Part shown: positions 1-9,066 of the stretch, piece after piece
How positions within the stretch are numbered: position 1 is the first letter of the stretch
Layout: the number at the start of each line of letters is the position of its first letter
From: Campylobacter rectus
GTDB lineage: Bacteria > Campylobacterota > Campylobacteria > Campylobacterales > Campylobacteraceae
NCBI RefSeq assembly: GCF_004803795.1
Contig: NZ_CP012543.1
Location: 434,001 to 498,000, forward strand
Direction of reading: 5' to 3'
DNA length: 64,000 bases
Position numbers and translations under genes: made by a program
Notes under the pieces: model-generated
The model's database searches: none
Told to the model about the DNA's origin: nothing
Seen by the model: only the letters and a program-made list of their open reading frames with translations

Positions 1-1
1 C

Positions 2-988
2 AAATTTAACGACGCCGCGATGGCAGGCGACGCAAACAAAATAATCTCAAACGGCACGAGCGCTGGCGGAGCGATGTCGGCTCTACTGGGTGTCTCGGCG
101 GACGCGCCCGAGTTTGAGCCATATCTAGCCGCACTCGGAGCCGCAAAGGCTAGCGACGAGATCTACGCGGTCTCTGCCTACTGCCCCGTTACGAACCTAG
201 AAAACGCCGACACGGCCTACGAGTGGATGTTTGGCGCGCAGACGAAATACGAGAAAATGGACTTTGGCACGCTTGACGCGGCTGGATTTAACGACCGAAG
301 CGGCAAGCTAAAAACCGTCCATGGCGAACTAAGCGGAGAGCAAAAAGAGCTCTCCGCCGCGCTAAAATCGGCTTTCCCCGCCTATGTAAATTCCCTAAAT
401 TTAAAGGACGCCAAAGGTCGCGCGCTCATACTTGAGCCTAACGGCGAAGGAAGCTTTAAAGAGTACCTCAAAAAGACGCTCGCAGACTCCTACGCCGCCG
501 CAAAAAGCCGCGACAAAAGCTTGCTAAAGCCCGAGTTTTTCACGCTTGAGACGCAGGGCTGCACGCTTGGGTATGATTTTAAATTTGACGATTACATCCT
601 GTCTATGCCGCGCGCCAAAGCCGCGCCGGCTTTTGACGGGCTAAGGCTCGAAAATCCCGAAAACGACTTTTTCGGCGATGCGGACGCGGCGGCGAAGCAC
701 TTTACGGAATTTAGCGCCAAACGCGGCGGAGGCGAGATCGCAGACGCTAAAATCATAAAAATGGCAAATGCAATGAACTATCTAGGTAACGCAAACGCGG
801 CTAAATTTTACCGCATCAGGCACGGCACGGCTGACTCCGATACGGCTCTAGCCGTCCCGCTTATCTTAGCTTTGGGGCTACAAAATGCGGGCAAGACGGT
901 TGATTTCGCTGCGCCTTGGGGGCAAGGTCACGGCGGCGACTATGATCTAGACGAGCTTTTTAGATGGATAGATCGCGTCGTAAAATAG
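2..988 (+). CDS. Tannase-like alpha/beta-hydrolase (5' end outside window)
   Basis: The reading frame is already open at the first bases, so the N-terminus is missing. The visible 328 residues begin close to the nucleophile elbow: G-T-S-A-G-G near residues 18-23 fits the GxSxG serine of alpha/beta-hydrolases. A GHGGDYD motif near the C-terminus is the likely place of the catalytic His. Family resemblance is to subtype B tannase-like proteins, which are large esterases, often exported; this is a recognition from memory. The gene is followed after 460 bp by a FecCD-type ABC transporter, so a role on an ester substrate linked to iron uptake is possible but only inferred. A plain carboxylesterase is the alternative. 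Confidence 0.6.
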   Translation, partial: KFNDAAMAGDANKIISNGTSAGGAMSALLGVSADAPEFEPYLAALGAAKASDEIYAVSAYCPVTNLENADTAYEWMFGAQTKYEKMDFGTLDAAGFNDRSGKLKTVHGELSGEQKELSAALKSAFPAYVNSLNLKDAKGRALILEPNGEGSFKEYLKKTLADSYAAAKSRDKSLLKPEFFTLETQGCTLGYDFKFDDYILSMPRAKAAPAFDGLRLENPENDFFGDADAAAKHFTEFSAKRGGGEIADAKIIKMANAMNYLGNANAAKFYRIRHGTADSDTALAVPLILALGLQNAGKTVDFAAPWGQGHGGDYDLDELFRWIDRVVK

Positions 989-1448
989 CCGAAATTTGAC
1001 GCGACTGAAGCTTGCGCTCAAATTTGATGTAGCAGTGCGCTGGGTTTAAATTTGGCAAAGCGGCGGAAATTCGCAAGAATGTCAAATTTAAATTTGATAG
1101 CGTTTCGCTAGGCTCAAATTTGCCGCTAGCGACTGAGTCGTAAAAACAAAAGCGCGCAGTCAAATTTGACCGCAAACGGCAAGCTATTTAGCGGTTAGGG
1201 CGGATTCTCGGTCGCAGGTTGCGAGCCGAGCTTGCGACTAAAGCCGAACGCAAACGCGAGATAAAGGCTTGGATAGCTCTAGAGCCGCAAAAAACGCAAA
1301 GACAAAAAGAATTAGCGAGCTGCCACTGTGACGGACGAAATATACCGCAAAGGCCGATAAGGCGAGCTAAAAAGGCAAATTTGACCCTTAAGGCGAGCGA
1401 TTTTGCGTGCGGCGCTACCGCGGACGTAGATTTGATTTTAGGATAGAG
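989..1448. other. Intergenic region, no gene seen
   Basis: 460 bp of spacer rich in the words AAATTTG and CAAATTT. The short open frames here on both strands translate to low-complexity K/F/N/L/A-rich peptides and show no domain. I see no convincing promoter or Fur-box-like palindrome. Confidence 0.6.
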
Positions 1449-2456
1449 ATGAAAAAGATTAGTTTTAAATTTACGCTTATTTTGCTGATCGTGCTGACCG
1501 TCGTTTGCGGCGTGATTGCGCTTGGCGTGGGGAGATTTTACGTGGCTCCTTCTGACGTGCTTAGAGTGATCGTGGGCTTTTTGGGTGCGCAGCCGGACGT
1601 TGCAGCAAACGTGCAAAACATCATCGAAAATATCCGCATACCGCGTATCATCGCAGCTATCCTCGTCGGAGCAGCGCTTAGCATCAGCGGAGCGGCGTAT
1701 CAGGGCGTCTTTCGCAACCAGCTAGTTAGCCCCGATCTGCTGGGCGTTTCGGCTGGAGCTTGCGTCGGAGCCGCGGTTGCGATCATGTTTGATTTATCGC
1801 TTTTTTGGGTGCAGGCGCTAGCCTTCGTCTGCGGGCTCGCAGCCGTGGGTATGACGCTATCCATACCTCGTCTGATGGGACGCTCTAGCACTCTGATGCT
1901 GGTGCTCTCGGGCATCATCGTTAGCGGTCTGATGGCTTCTGTTATCGGCTTTTTAAAATACGTCGCCGATCCCGAGACCAAGCTGCCCGATATCGTCTAC
2001 TGGCAGCTAGGCAGCCTAGCCAAGATCGATGCGGGCAATCTTAAATTTATAGCGCCCGTGATGATAGCCTGCGCGGTGCTGCTCGTAGCGATGAGCTGGA
2101 GGATAAATTTGCTCTCGCTAGGCGACGAGAGTGCGGCAAGGCTGGGCGTAAACGTAACGCTCGAGCGCGGCGTCATTATCGTCTGCGCGACGCTGCTAAC
2201 GGCATGCAGCGTGTGCGTGAGCGGTATCGTGGCGTGGGTGGGACTGCTGATGCCCCACCTTGCGCGCATGCTAGTGGGTGCGAACAACGCCCGTAGCCTG
2301 CCTGCGAGCATATTTATGGGCGCGATATTTTTGCTATTTGTCGATACCCTGGCGCGCACTATTAGCGCTAGCGAGGTGCCTCTGGGCGTACTTACGGGCT
2401 TTATCGGCACGATATTTTTCGTCTGGGTGCTCTGGCGAAATAAAAAGGTCGCGTGA
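1449..2456 (+). CDS. FecCD-family iron/siderophore ABC transporter permease
   Basis: Inner-membrane permease of an iron-chelate (siderophore, haem or B12 type) ABC importer. The protein is hydrophobic throughout, with about nine or ten membrane segments. It carries the family's cytoplasmic coupling-helix signature GLLMPHLARMLVG about 60 residues before the end. Length is 336 aa, normal for FecCD. I start at ATG 1449 (MKKISFKF), which follows a purine-rich stretch; the frame extends upstream to 1407, but that part reads as spacer translation (RRYRGRRFDFR). The stop overlaps the start of the ATPase gene (TGATG), so the two are co-translated. No periplasmic binding protein gene is visible, so it may lie elsewhere or upstream of the window. 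The substrate cannot be told from sequence. Confidence 0.9.
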   Translation: MKKISFKFTLILLIVLTVVCGVIALGVGRFYVAPSDVLRVIVGFLGAQPDVAANVQNIIENIRIPRIIAAILVGAALSISGAAYQGVFRNQLVSPDLLGVSAGACVGAAVAIMFDLSLFWVQALAFVCGLAAVGMTLSIPRLMGRSSTLMLVLSGIIVSGLMASVIGFLKYVADPETKLPDIVYWQLGSLAKIDAGNLKFIAPVMIACAVLLVAMSWRINLLSLGDESAARLGVNVTLERGVIIVCATLLTACSVCVSGIVAWVGLLMPHLARMLVGANNARSLPASIFMGAIFLLFVDTLARTISASEVPLGVLTGFIGTIFFVWVLWRNKKVA

Positions 2457-3229
2457 TGTTAGAAGTAAAAAATCTAAATTTCGCCTATCCAAACGGCGCT
2501 GGTAGGCTAGAAAACGTAAATTTACGCGTCGGCAAGGGCGAGATACTAACGATACTAGGGCGAAACGGCGCGGGCAAATCGACCATGCTAAGCCTAATCA
2601 GCGGCACGCAGGCGCCGCACTCGGGCGAAGTTTGGCTCGGCGGCAAAAATAGCGCGGAGCTTAGCAACAAAGAGCGCGCCAAAATCATGGCCTACGTCGC
2701 TCAAAGCGAGATCTGCGAGTACGACTACACGGGGCTTGAGTTTATCACGATGGGGCGAGCGGCGCATCTGGGCATCTTCGCGCGGCCTAGCGAGGAGGAT
2801 ACGGCGATAGCGAAGGAATTTACCGCAAAGCTTGAAATCACGCACCTTGAGGATAAATTTATCACTCAGATGAGCGGCGGACAAAAGCAGATGTGTTCGA
2901 TCGCGCGCGCGATGGCGGCAAAGCCCGAGATCATCGTGTTTGACGAGCCGACCTCGGCGCTGGATTTTGGCAATCAGTATAAATTCCTACGCACCGTTAA
3001 GCAGCTAAAAGAGCAAGGTTACACCATCGTGCTAACCACGCATAATCCCGATTTTGCCGTACTTTTGGGCGGCTACGTGGCGTTAGTTAAGGGCGGAGGC
3101 GAGGTGGCTTTTGGCAGCGTGGATGAGATCATAGAAAGCGAGCATCTAAGCAAGCTTTACGGGCTAAATTTGAGCGTAGAGTACATCGAGCAAGTAGCTA
3201 GAAAGTGCTGTCTGACGTATCCGCTGTGA
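2456..3229 (+). CDS. FecE/FepC-like ABC transporter ATP-binding protein
   Basis: Nucleotide-binding subunit that powers the upstream FecCD permease. Visible motifs in order are Walker A GRNGAGKST (about residues 36-44), the ABC signature MSGGQKQM, Walker B IIVFDEPT with D-loop SALD, and the switch histidine in TTHNPDF. Length is about 257 aa, typical of the iron-chelate ATPases. ATG 2456 overlaps the permease stop; a GTG one codon earlier (2453) is also possible. The extreme C-terminus has two adjacent cysteines (KCCLTYPL). Metal specificity is unknown. Confidence 0.9.
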   Translation: MLEVKNLNFAYPNGAGRLENVNLRVGKGEILTILGRNGAGKSTMLSLISGTQAPHSGEVWLGGKNSAELSNKERAKIMAYVAQSEICEYDYTGLEFITMGRAAHLGIFARPSEEDTAIAKEFTAKLEITHLEDKFITQMSGGQKQMCSIARAMAAKPEIIVFDEPTSALDFGNQYKFLRTVKQLKEQGYTIVLTTHNPDFAVLLGGYVALVKGGGEVAFGSVDEIIESEHLSKLYGLNLSVEYIEQVARKCCLTYPL

Positions 3230-3656
3230 CTGCAGCGCGCGAGAAGCGGCGTAAATTTGCTCTACGCAAATCAAAAAGAACGCGGGCAGGGATACGCGGC
3301 ACGGCGGATAAATTTATGCGCCTCGGGCACGGAGCGTGCGTAACAGCTTTGTAAATTTGACTACTTCCGCTTGCCTCGTCGTTTGCTTAAATTTGAGGCT
3401 TATAAAATTTGACCGAGTCTTGGCGCGTTTTAGTCGGCGCGGCTTTGTAAATTTGACGGCTTCGGGTTTTGCGTCGCCGGAAAATTCGGCGTTAAATTTA
3501 AGGCTCGCAAATTTGGGCGGCTTTTATTTTTCTCCCGCATTGTGCGCCGGAGGCGATTAAAATTTGCTTCGTTAAAGCGGTCTTTCTGAAAGGAAGCAAA
3601 ATCCTCTAAAAAAGCTCGTTTGCAAAAGCTCAGCAAAAAGGGCCTTTAAGACAAAT
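3230..3656. other. Intergenic region, no gene seen
   Basis: 427 bp between the ABC ATPase and the 3' end of the broken gdhA. It is dense in AAATTTG/CAAATTT words, and open frames on both strands are compositional. No RNA gene or clear terminator was recognised. Confidence 0.55.
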
Positions 3657-5041
3657 TTACACATATCCCTGATCTATCATCGCATCGGCCACCTTGCGAA
3701 AGCCCGCGATATTTGAGCCAAGTACTAGATTTCCCTTGTCGCCAAACTCCTTGCTAGTCTCGTAACTAAGCTCAAAGATGTGATTTATGATGCCGTGCAG
3801 CCTATGATCGACCTTGTCAAAGCTCCATGCGGTCATGCCGGCATTTTGCATCATCTCAAGGCCCGAAGTACCCACGCCGCCCGCGTTTGCCGCCTTTGCC
3901 GGAGCGAAGTAAAAATCCTTTTGCGCTAGCATAAAATTTATCGCATCAAGCGTGCTTGGCATATTCGCCCTCCCCCCCCTTTTTTTTTTCGGCTACGAAG
4001 CGGCAGCCGTTAGCGTAGAGCGTCTTTATGTCGGCTAGATGCAGTTCGTTTTGCGTCGCGCAGGGAAACACTCCGTCACACGGAACGTCCCACATGCCGT
4101 TTCCGCCATCTTTGTATTCGCTTACGCTCACGTATTTTGCGTTCGGTCTAAATTTAACGTATTCGCTAAGGCGCGCTCGTCTCGCCTCTTTTAGCTCTTT
4201 AAGCACCGCTAGATCGATGCCCCCTGCGTCGTAAACGTATCCGTTTGAATCCCCGAAACCGTGATAGGTAGCGCGCCTACTTGATAGAGCTTTTCTACCG
4301 TGTATATGGCGACGTTTCCGCTACCGCTGACGCTGCACTTTTTGCTCTCCGGTCCGAGGCCCGCTTTTTGCAGTATGTTTTGCGTAAAATACACTAACCC
4401 GTATCCGGTCGCCTCCGTGCGCGCTAGGCTGCCGCCCCAGTTTAGCCCCCCCTGCCCGTTAGTATGCCGTCAAACCTGCCCGTGAGCTTTTTATACTGCC
4501 CAAACATATAGCCGATCTCACGCGCCCACGCCGATGTCGCCTGCGGGCACGTCCACGGTGTTGCCGATGTGGCGGTAAAGCTCACTCATAAATGCTTGAA
4601 AAGCGCGTTATCTCGCCTTCACTCTTGCCTTTTGGATCAAGCGTGCTTGCCGCCTTTTGCGCCGCCGATATTTACGCCCGTGAGCGAGTTTTTAAAAATT
4701 TGCTCAAATCCTAGAAATTTTAGCACGCCAAGATCCACGCTAGGATGTAGTCTGATGCCGTCTTTATACGGACCGACGGCTGAGTTTAACTGCACGTGGT
4801 AGCCGTTATGCACCTGCGGTCTGCCGTCATCGCCCGTGTAGGTAACGCGAAATATCACCGTGCGCTTAAGGATCACGATACTTTCTAAGATCGCGTGTTT
4901 TTGGTATTTACTCTCTTTTTTTATAAGCGGCTCGAGGCTGTTTAGCACCTCGGTCGCAGCCTGCACAAACACGCCTTGTCCCGGATTGGTTCTTTTTATC
5001 CGCTTCATCGTTTTTTCGATATATTCGCTTCTACTCGTCAA
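3657..5041 (-). pseudogene. gdhA: NADP-type glutamate dehydrogenase, multiply frameshifted
   Basis: The family's whole length is readable, but in pieces. The N-terminal third (4637-5041) runs through HNGYHVQLNSAVGPYK to NIGGAKGG. A middle stretch (4395-4636) is readable only by hopping frames. The NAD(P)-binding part follows (4209-4394, SVSGSGNVAIY), then 3946-4206 (PCATQNEL) and the C-terminus 3657-3962 (KAANAGGVGTSGLEM, ending AMIDQGYV). At least five indels are needed to join them. One is an A10G8 tract (minus strand) lying where the family has GANMPS. There is no ATG at the expected start: an AGGAGA ribosome site precedes ATA-TTC-AAC, and the annotated 5041 start is TTG. Amino-acid conservation outside the indels is excellent, so inactivation is recent or the assembly is poor here. 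If intact, the product would make glutamate from 2-oxoglutarate and ammonia. Confidence 0.85.
3972..3989 (-). repeat. C8T10 homopolymer tract (A10G8 in gdhA sense)
   Basis: Eight C followed by ten T on the plus strand, inside the broken gdhA. It replaces what should be a conserved Gly-Ala-Asn-Met-Pro segment and shifts the frame. Such tracts are prone to both slipped-strand variation and sequencing error. Confidence 0.8.
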
Positions 5042-5431
5042 ATTTTCGTAGTTGAATATTAACTCTCCTAGAAAAAATTTTTATTTAAATTTATTTTTAT
5101 ATTTTTATTTTAGGCGATAAGTGTTACGTATCGAAACTAAATTTATCAAACGTAACTTTTTGATAAATTTGTCGTAGTTTTGTTTGAGGTTTTTGATGGA
5201 GATTTTAGTCGGACCGGATGGGACTATGTTAAATTTGGGAGCGTTAAATTTACGGCGGCGCGAGCTCAAATTTAAACTCGGATCGTATTGTAAGTGCAGA
5301 TTAACTTTATAGCCTTGTTTTGACCTACATAAGGTGGGAAATTTGAAAAAAGCGGTAGTAAATTCGGGCGGGTTAAATTTCAATAAAAAGAGCAAAAACG
5401 TAAATTTTAGCCCAAAGCGGGCTAAATTTGA
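5042..5431. other. Intergenic region, no gene seen
   Basis: About 390 bp upstream of gdhA. The first 60 bp are strongly AT-rich and would hold the gdhA promoter. The rest is AAATTT-rich spacer. A 96-codon open frame on the minus strand has no recognisable domain and looks compositional. Confidence 0.5.
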
Positions 5432-5620
5432 TTACATATCCTCTTTGACTTCGTCGTTGCTGCGAACGACTAGACCCGAGCCGTGGATGACGCTAGGGAT
5501 ACACGCCGTGCAGATATCGACCTCTTCGCCGTTTTTGTGAGCGCGGATAAATACGGCGTTTTCGTTTTCCGTGCTTTTTTGTCCGCAGATGTTACAAACT
5601 ACGATATTTTCAGTTCTCAT
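5432..5620 (-). CDS. Small zinc-ribbon-like conserved protein
   Basis: 62-aa protein with two cysteine pairs, C-N-I-C near residues 9-12 and C-T-A-C near residues 37-40. The spacing fits a small zinc ribbon that binds one metal ion. It ends with an acidic tail (SNDEVKEDM). The ATG is preceded by an AAAGGGAAAC purine run at good distance. Small proteins of this kind occur in Campylobacter, but I know no function. A nucleic-acid or protein-binding adaptor is possible. Confidence 0.7.
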   Translation of the reverse strand: MRTENIVVCNICGQKSTENENAVFIRAHKNGEEVDICTACIPSVIHGSGLVVRSNDEVKEDM

Positions 5621-5681
5621 TTGTTTCCCTTTTTTAAAATTTAGTCTTATTTTAGTTAGTTTTTCGCTGATTTGAAATGAT

Positions 5682-6416
5682 TTACGTCAAGCGCGAAGTC
5701 TCGCGTAAAAAGAAAAAATGCGAAAAATAAATAACGAAAAAAACCTGCAAGAAAAGCCCGAAAATAGGCACCAAACATAGCAAGTAAAAGCATAGCGCGG
5801 CGGCTTTAAATTTATATCCGCCGCAATCAAGCAAGTAAAGCTCGAATTTATGCCGCGAGAGGGCGTTTGGCGCGACGTCGATGAAAAGCAGCGAATAATA
5901 AAGGTAAAAAAACGCCGGGTGCAGGGCGAGGAAATTTAGCGCGGGCACGGCTAAAATCGGCAAACAAATAAGCGTGATCAGGATAAATTTGAGCAAAATT
6001 TTGCCCATAAGAGCCGTTTGGCGAGCTAGGCCGACGTTTGCCAGCTGCGCCTCGTCCACACGGTAGTGCTTTCGGTTTATCTCGCGCGCGATCATAGGAG
6101 TTAGAAAGCCCGCGACCGCGAGTGCGCAAAAAACCAAAAGCATGACGACCAGATAGGCGCCGACTGCGTAAAATATCGCGCCGATGAGCCACTTTGCGAT
6201 ACCTAGGCTAAGGATTTTAGCTAGCATCGGATACTCGGCCAGAGCGCCCGCCTCGCCGGGTATGGCCGCGTTTAGCGCCTCGCATAGTTCGCGGCCGCCA
6301 AACATCGCAATCGCCGCGATAATAAGCGCGGAAAAAACGAGCGGCAGGATGGAGAGCGCGATAAATTTGGGCGTGAAAAGGTCTTTTAACGAAAGGCGTA
6401 AAATATCAGCGAACAA
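5682..6416 (-). CDS. EI24/CysZ-like integral membrane protein
   Basis: Polytopic inner-membrane protein with several long hydrophobic segments (LSILPLVFSALIIAAIAMFG, IGAIFYAVGAYLVVMLLVF, LILITLICLPILAVPALNF) and the EI24-family start ILRLSLKDLFTPKFIALSI. The frame opens at 6668, but the first 84 residues read like spacer translation (NLRNLAKFAAEFKSVKF). I therefore prefer the TTG at 6416 (MFADILRLSLKDLF), preceded by ATGGAAA, giving 244 aa, a normal family length. E. coli relatives (CysZ) take up sulfate; whether this one does is unknown. It stands alone, convergent with nothing and close to the zinc-ribbon gene. Confidence 0.7.
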   Translation of the reverse strand: MFADILRLSLKDLFTPKFIALSILPLVFSALIIAAIAMFGGRELCEALNAAIPGEAGALAEYPMLAKILSLGIAKWLIGAIFYAVGAYLVVMLLVFCALAVAGFLTPMIAREINRKHYRVDEAQLANVGLARQTALMGKILLKFILITLICLPILAVPALNFLALHPAFFYLYYSLLFIDVAPNALSRHKFELYLLDCGGYKFKAAALCFYLLCLVPIFGLFLQVFFVIYFSHFFFLRETSRLT

Positions 6417-6911
6417 CGAATTTCCATTTATTTTAAATTTATAGCCGTCATGCGGCGAAAGGGCGTTTAGGCGCGGCTCAAATGCGCGTTTCTTGCTTGC
6501 AAAAAGTAGCGCGTAAAAGTTTCTGTCGGCACGGCGAATGTTTTTAACGACGCAAAAAGACTCGCAAAATTTGACGCATGCATAGATTTTGCGGCCAAAT
6601 TTGACCGACTTAAATTCAGCCGCAAATTTAGCTAAATTTCTCAAATTTAACCAGCCTTTTCTCGGCAAAGCAAGCCCGGGCGATCGTCTCGGCTAACGAG
6701 CGCGAAAGTTCTCAGACGGCACAAATTCCCGATGACTAAATGGCTACGTTTTTGCTAGCGGAGCGAAACCGCGCTCAAATTTAAACGCCCGCCCGCAATT
6801 GCCGCTTAAACTGCTAAATTTAAGCCTCGCCGAGCGACAGGCCAAATCACAAACGTCGCGGCTAAGCTTTTGGCTAAATTTGCTAAATTTAGCAGGCTCG
6901 CACCACAAATT

Positions 6912-7607
6912 TTATTTTACCGCCTGATACTCGGCCTCTAGCGCAGCGTAGATCTCGTCCACGCTTTTTAGCCCGCGAGCCAAAATCTCGTTCATCACGG
7001 CGTTATCTTCCTTGCCGTTCCAGACCTTTTTATACGCGCCCTCTTTGTAGCCGTGGTCTTGGCGGAAGCGATTCAGCACGTTTTTAGCGATATAACACTC
7101 GTAAAGCGAGCCAAGATTTACGCCGCATTTTAGGCTCATCGCGAAGTAAATTTTAAGCAGGTCAAAGAGCGAATACTCAAAGCCCGAGCACTTGTTGATT
7201 AGCATTTCGACGTCGTTTATGATCTCGTAGATGTTTTCATCAGTGACGTTAAACGGCTCGCGGCAAAACGCCTCAAAGCCGCTGCTAGCGCAGATGTCGC
7301 TTGAGAGCTTTGCGATATCGCCCAGATTGTTTAGCTTGTATTGTTCGAGCATCAAACTCATCAAAAAGTGCCAGATATCCACGACCTCGACGCGCAGATT
7401 GTCTTCATTCGTCGGCGCGTTTATGCTTTTCCAGTGCTTCCAGGCAAAGCTGTCTATGAGCTCGGCGCACTCCATATATATGCAGCGTTTCCAGCTGATG
7501 AGTTTGCCGTTTTTGTTTATGCCGTTTTCCCAGCCGATGCCGTTGGTGTCGTCGTTTAGGCTCTGCTGGAGATTTAGCATTTGGGTGATTTTTTCATTCG
7601 CGTTCAT
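6912..7607 (-). CDS. dut: Dimeric dUTP diphosphatase (all-alpha NTP pyrophosphatase)
   Basis: 231-aa protein of the dimeric dUTPase class used by Campylobacter, trypanosomes and some phages, unrelated to trimeric Dut. The metal-binding helices show as ECAELIDSFAWKHWK and EVVDIWHFLMSLML, the ExxE/D and ExxD patterns of the MazG/dUTPase superfamily. It hydrolyses dUTP to dUMP and pyrophosphate (and dUDP in the Campylobacter enzyme), keeping uracil out of DNA and feeding dTMP synthesis. ATG 7607 follows a purine-rich AGGAAAA site. The next gene downstream in the same direction is remote; the 171-aa gene upstream at 7662 is close (54 bp) and may be co-transcribed. Confidence 0.92.
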   Translation of the reverse strand: MNANEKITQMLNLQQSLNDDTNGIGWENGINKNGKLISWKRCIYMECAELIDSFAWKHWKSINAPTNEDNLRVEVVDIWHFLMSLMLEQYKLNNLGDIAKLSSDICASSGFEAFCREPFNVTDENIYEIINDVEMLINKCSGFEYSLFDLLKIYFAMSLKCGVNLGSLYECYIAKNVLNRFRQDHGYKEGAYKKVWNGKEDNAVMNEILARGLKSVDEIYAALEAEYQAVK

Positions 7608-7661
7608 AAATTTTCCTATTTTTAAAATTTATGAATTATAGCGAAATTTTTAAACCGCGAA

Positions 7662-8177
7662 CTAAACGTAAAATTTAAAGCTATCCAGCTGAGAAATGAG
7701 CTCGTCAAAGAGCTTTTTGGAGTTTTGCAGCAGCCTATTATCGGCCTTGTTTTGCTCCATCAGCCTATCAAAAAGCTTTAGCGTACCGTCCGCGATAAAA
7801 TTTTTATGATTTGCGTCTTTTATCTCGGGAAGCTCTTTGCGAAGGGAGTTTGCGAGATTCGTCACGCGCGAAAATATCGGATTTTCGCCCTCTTTGACGT
7901 TTTTCATAAATTTATCGATGCTAGGCGCTATCTTTTCTAGAGTGGCTGCCAGCTCCTCTTTATCGCGAGCGTCCAGTCCGTCGCCTTTATACGAGAAGCT
8001 ATATCCGTACTCGTGCGTGAGAGTGAGCGCGGATGCCGATGCGCCGGCTGTTTTGACACTAGCGTAATCTATGGTTTTGTTGTCGTACATTTTTAGATTT
8101 ATCTCGTCGCCGCTGCTGGTTTTAAAGCTAAAATCAAAGCTGTTTAGGCTCGCGCTTTGGTAGTTTTGTAGTTTCAT
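7662..8177 (-). CDS. Conserved Campylobacter hypothetical protein next to dut
   Basis: 171 aa, soluble and mostly helical in its second half. No signal peptide, membrane segment or Walker motif is visible. The first 40 residues (FDFSFKTSSGDEINLKMYDN) look like beta strands. A central run of short charged helices (DARDKEELAATLEKIAPSIDKFMKNVKEG) follows. A homologue adjacent to dut is annotated in C. jejuni, from memory, as a 'putative ATP/GTP-binding protein', but I see no motif supporting that name. The ATG is preceded by an AAAGGAC ribosome site. Function unknown. Confidence 0.75.
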   Translation of the reverse strand: MKLQNYQSASLNSFDFSFKTSSGDEINLKMYDNKTIDYASVKTAGASASALTLTHEYGYSFSYKGDGLDARDKEELAATLEKIAPSIDKFMKNVKEGENPIFSRVTNLANSLRKELPEIKDANHKNFIADGTLKLFDRLMEQNKADNRLLQNSKKLFDELISQLDSFKFYV

Positions 8178-8264
8178 ATTTTTGCCGTCCTTTTGGCTTT
8201 ATATCGGCTAAATTTCTTTTTTCTTAATACCCCTTGCGCTAAAATCACGCAAAAAAGGATGAAA

Positions 8265-8642
8265 ATGTGCTGTTTTGCCGCGCGCGTATTTTTGCTCATT
8301 AGCGCGACCGTTTTGAGCTTTGTTTTGCATGGATTTTTCCCGCAAATTCCCGTCGTCGCGTTTTATTTTTTGCTGGCAAATTTGATCTCGCTTGCGATAT
8401 TTTCGCTATTTTTCGCGGGTAAACTTCCAAGCTTTGTTAAACCCGCAGCGGTGCACTATTTTAGCTTTATCGGCGGCTTTGCGGCGGGGCTCGGGGCGGC
8501 TTTACTTAGACGCGAAAAAGCGGGAGCTAAATTTGTCAAAATCGAGCTTTTTATCTTTGCTTTTTGGCTGATTTTAGCTTGCTTTTTGGCGCTAAATTTT
8601 AGCCGGCTGTCGGCAAATTTGACTCAAATTTTTAGCGCTTAA
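8265..8642 (+). CDS. DUF1294-like small membrane protein
   Basis: About 125 aa with three or four hydrophobic helices. The GGFAAGLGAALLRREKAGAKF segment resembles the GG..GA..F.HKt.K.kF signature of DUF1294 membrane proteins, so I assign that family with moderate confidence. The frame is open from 8193, but the ribosome site AAGGA at 8256-8259 sits five bases before the ATG at 8265 (MCCFAARVF); ATG 8259 (MKMCC) is the alternative. It is followed 10 bp later by the PNPOx-like gene, so the two probably form an operon. Function unknown. Confidence 0.6.
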   Translation: MCCFAARVFLLISATVLSFVLHGFFPQIPVVAFYFLLANLISLAIFSLFFAGKLPSFVKPAAVHYFSFIGGFAAGLGAALLRREKAGAKFVKIELFIFAFWLILACFLALNFSRLSANLTQIFSA

Positions 8643-8652
8643 GGCGGATAAA

Positions 8653-9066
8653 ATGGATGAGAAAATTTTAAAATTTATCCGCAAAATGCACCTGCTTAGC
8701 CTTGCGGTTTTAGATGACGGCAAGCCCTATTGCGCGAGCTGCTTTTACGCCTTTGACGAGGGAAATTTGGCTTTTATCGTGGCAGGCGGCGAGGAGAGCG
8801 CTCACGTGAAGGCGTTTTTAGCTGAACCTAACGTAGCCGGCACGGTAGCGCTTGATACGAAGGTGGTGGGCAAGATAGAGGGCGTGCAGTTTCGCGCTCT
8901 AGCCGCTCCCGCGACCGCGCAGCAAGGCAAAATTTACTTCGCGCGCTTTCCTTACGCTTTGGCGATGAACCCGAGCCTTTATAGTTTGAGTCTGGGCTGG
9001 GTTAAATTTACGCATAATGCGCTGGGGTTTGGGGGGAAAATAATCTGGCAAAGAGAACAAATTTAA
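8653..9066 (+). CDS. Pyridoxamine-5'-phosphate-oxidase-like flavin-fold protein (YhbP-like)
   Basis: 137 aa, the size of single-domain split-barrel flavin/haem-binding proteins. The N-terminal pattern (KFIRKMHLLSLAVLDDGKPYCASCFYAFD) is the usual first strands of the fold: 'a..aTl..dG.py...v.fa'. The later HVKAFLAEPNVAGTVAL fits the 'K...l..np.va..i' region. The C-terminal part (LYSLSLGWVKFTHNALGFGGKIIW) resembles YhbP/UPF0306 members. The substrate is unknown, and FMN or haem binding is not proven. ATG 8653 follows AAGGCGGATAAA. Confidence 0.7.
   Translation: MDEKILKFIRKMHLLSLAVLDDGKPYCASCFYAFDEGNLAFIVAGGEESAHVKAFLAEPNVAGTVALDTKVVGKIEGVQFRALAAPATAQQGKIYFARFPYALAMNPSLYSLSLGWVKFTHNALGFGGKIIWQREQI

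Noticed and set aside
1407-1448. Earlier start for the permease
   Set aside because: The 14 extra residues are spacer-like and ATG 1449 begins a normal membrane protein N-terminus.
1188-1616. 142-codon minus-strand open frame across the fecCD start
   Set aside because: Antisense to the permease and the spacer; composition-driven, no family pattern.
3972-3989. Phase-variable tract controlling gdhA
   Set aside because: Other indels elsewhere in the gene would keep it off whatever the tract length.
6417-6668. 84-residue N-terminal extension of the EI24 protein
   Set aside because: Reads as translated AAATTT spacer, and the family starts at the ILRLSLKDLFTPKF segment.
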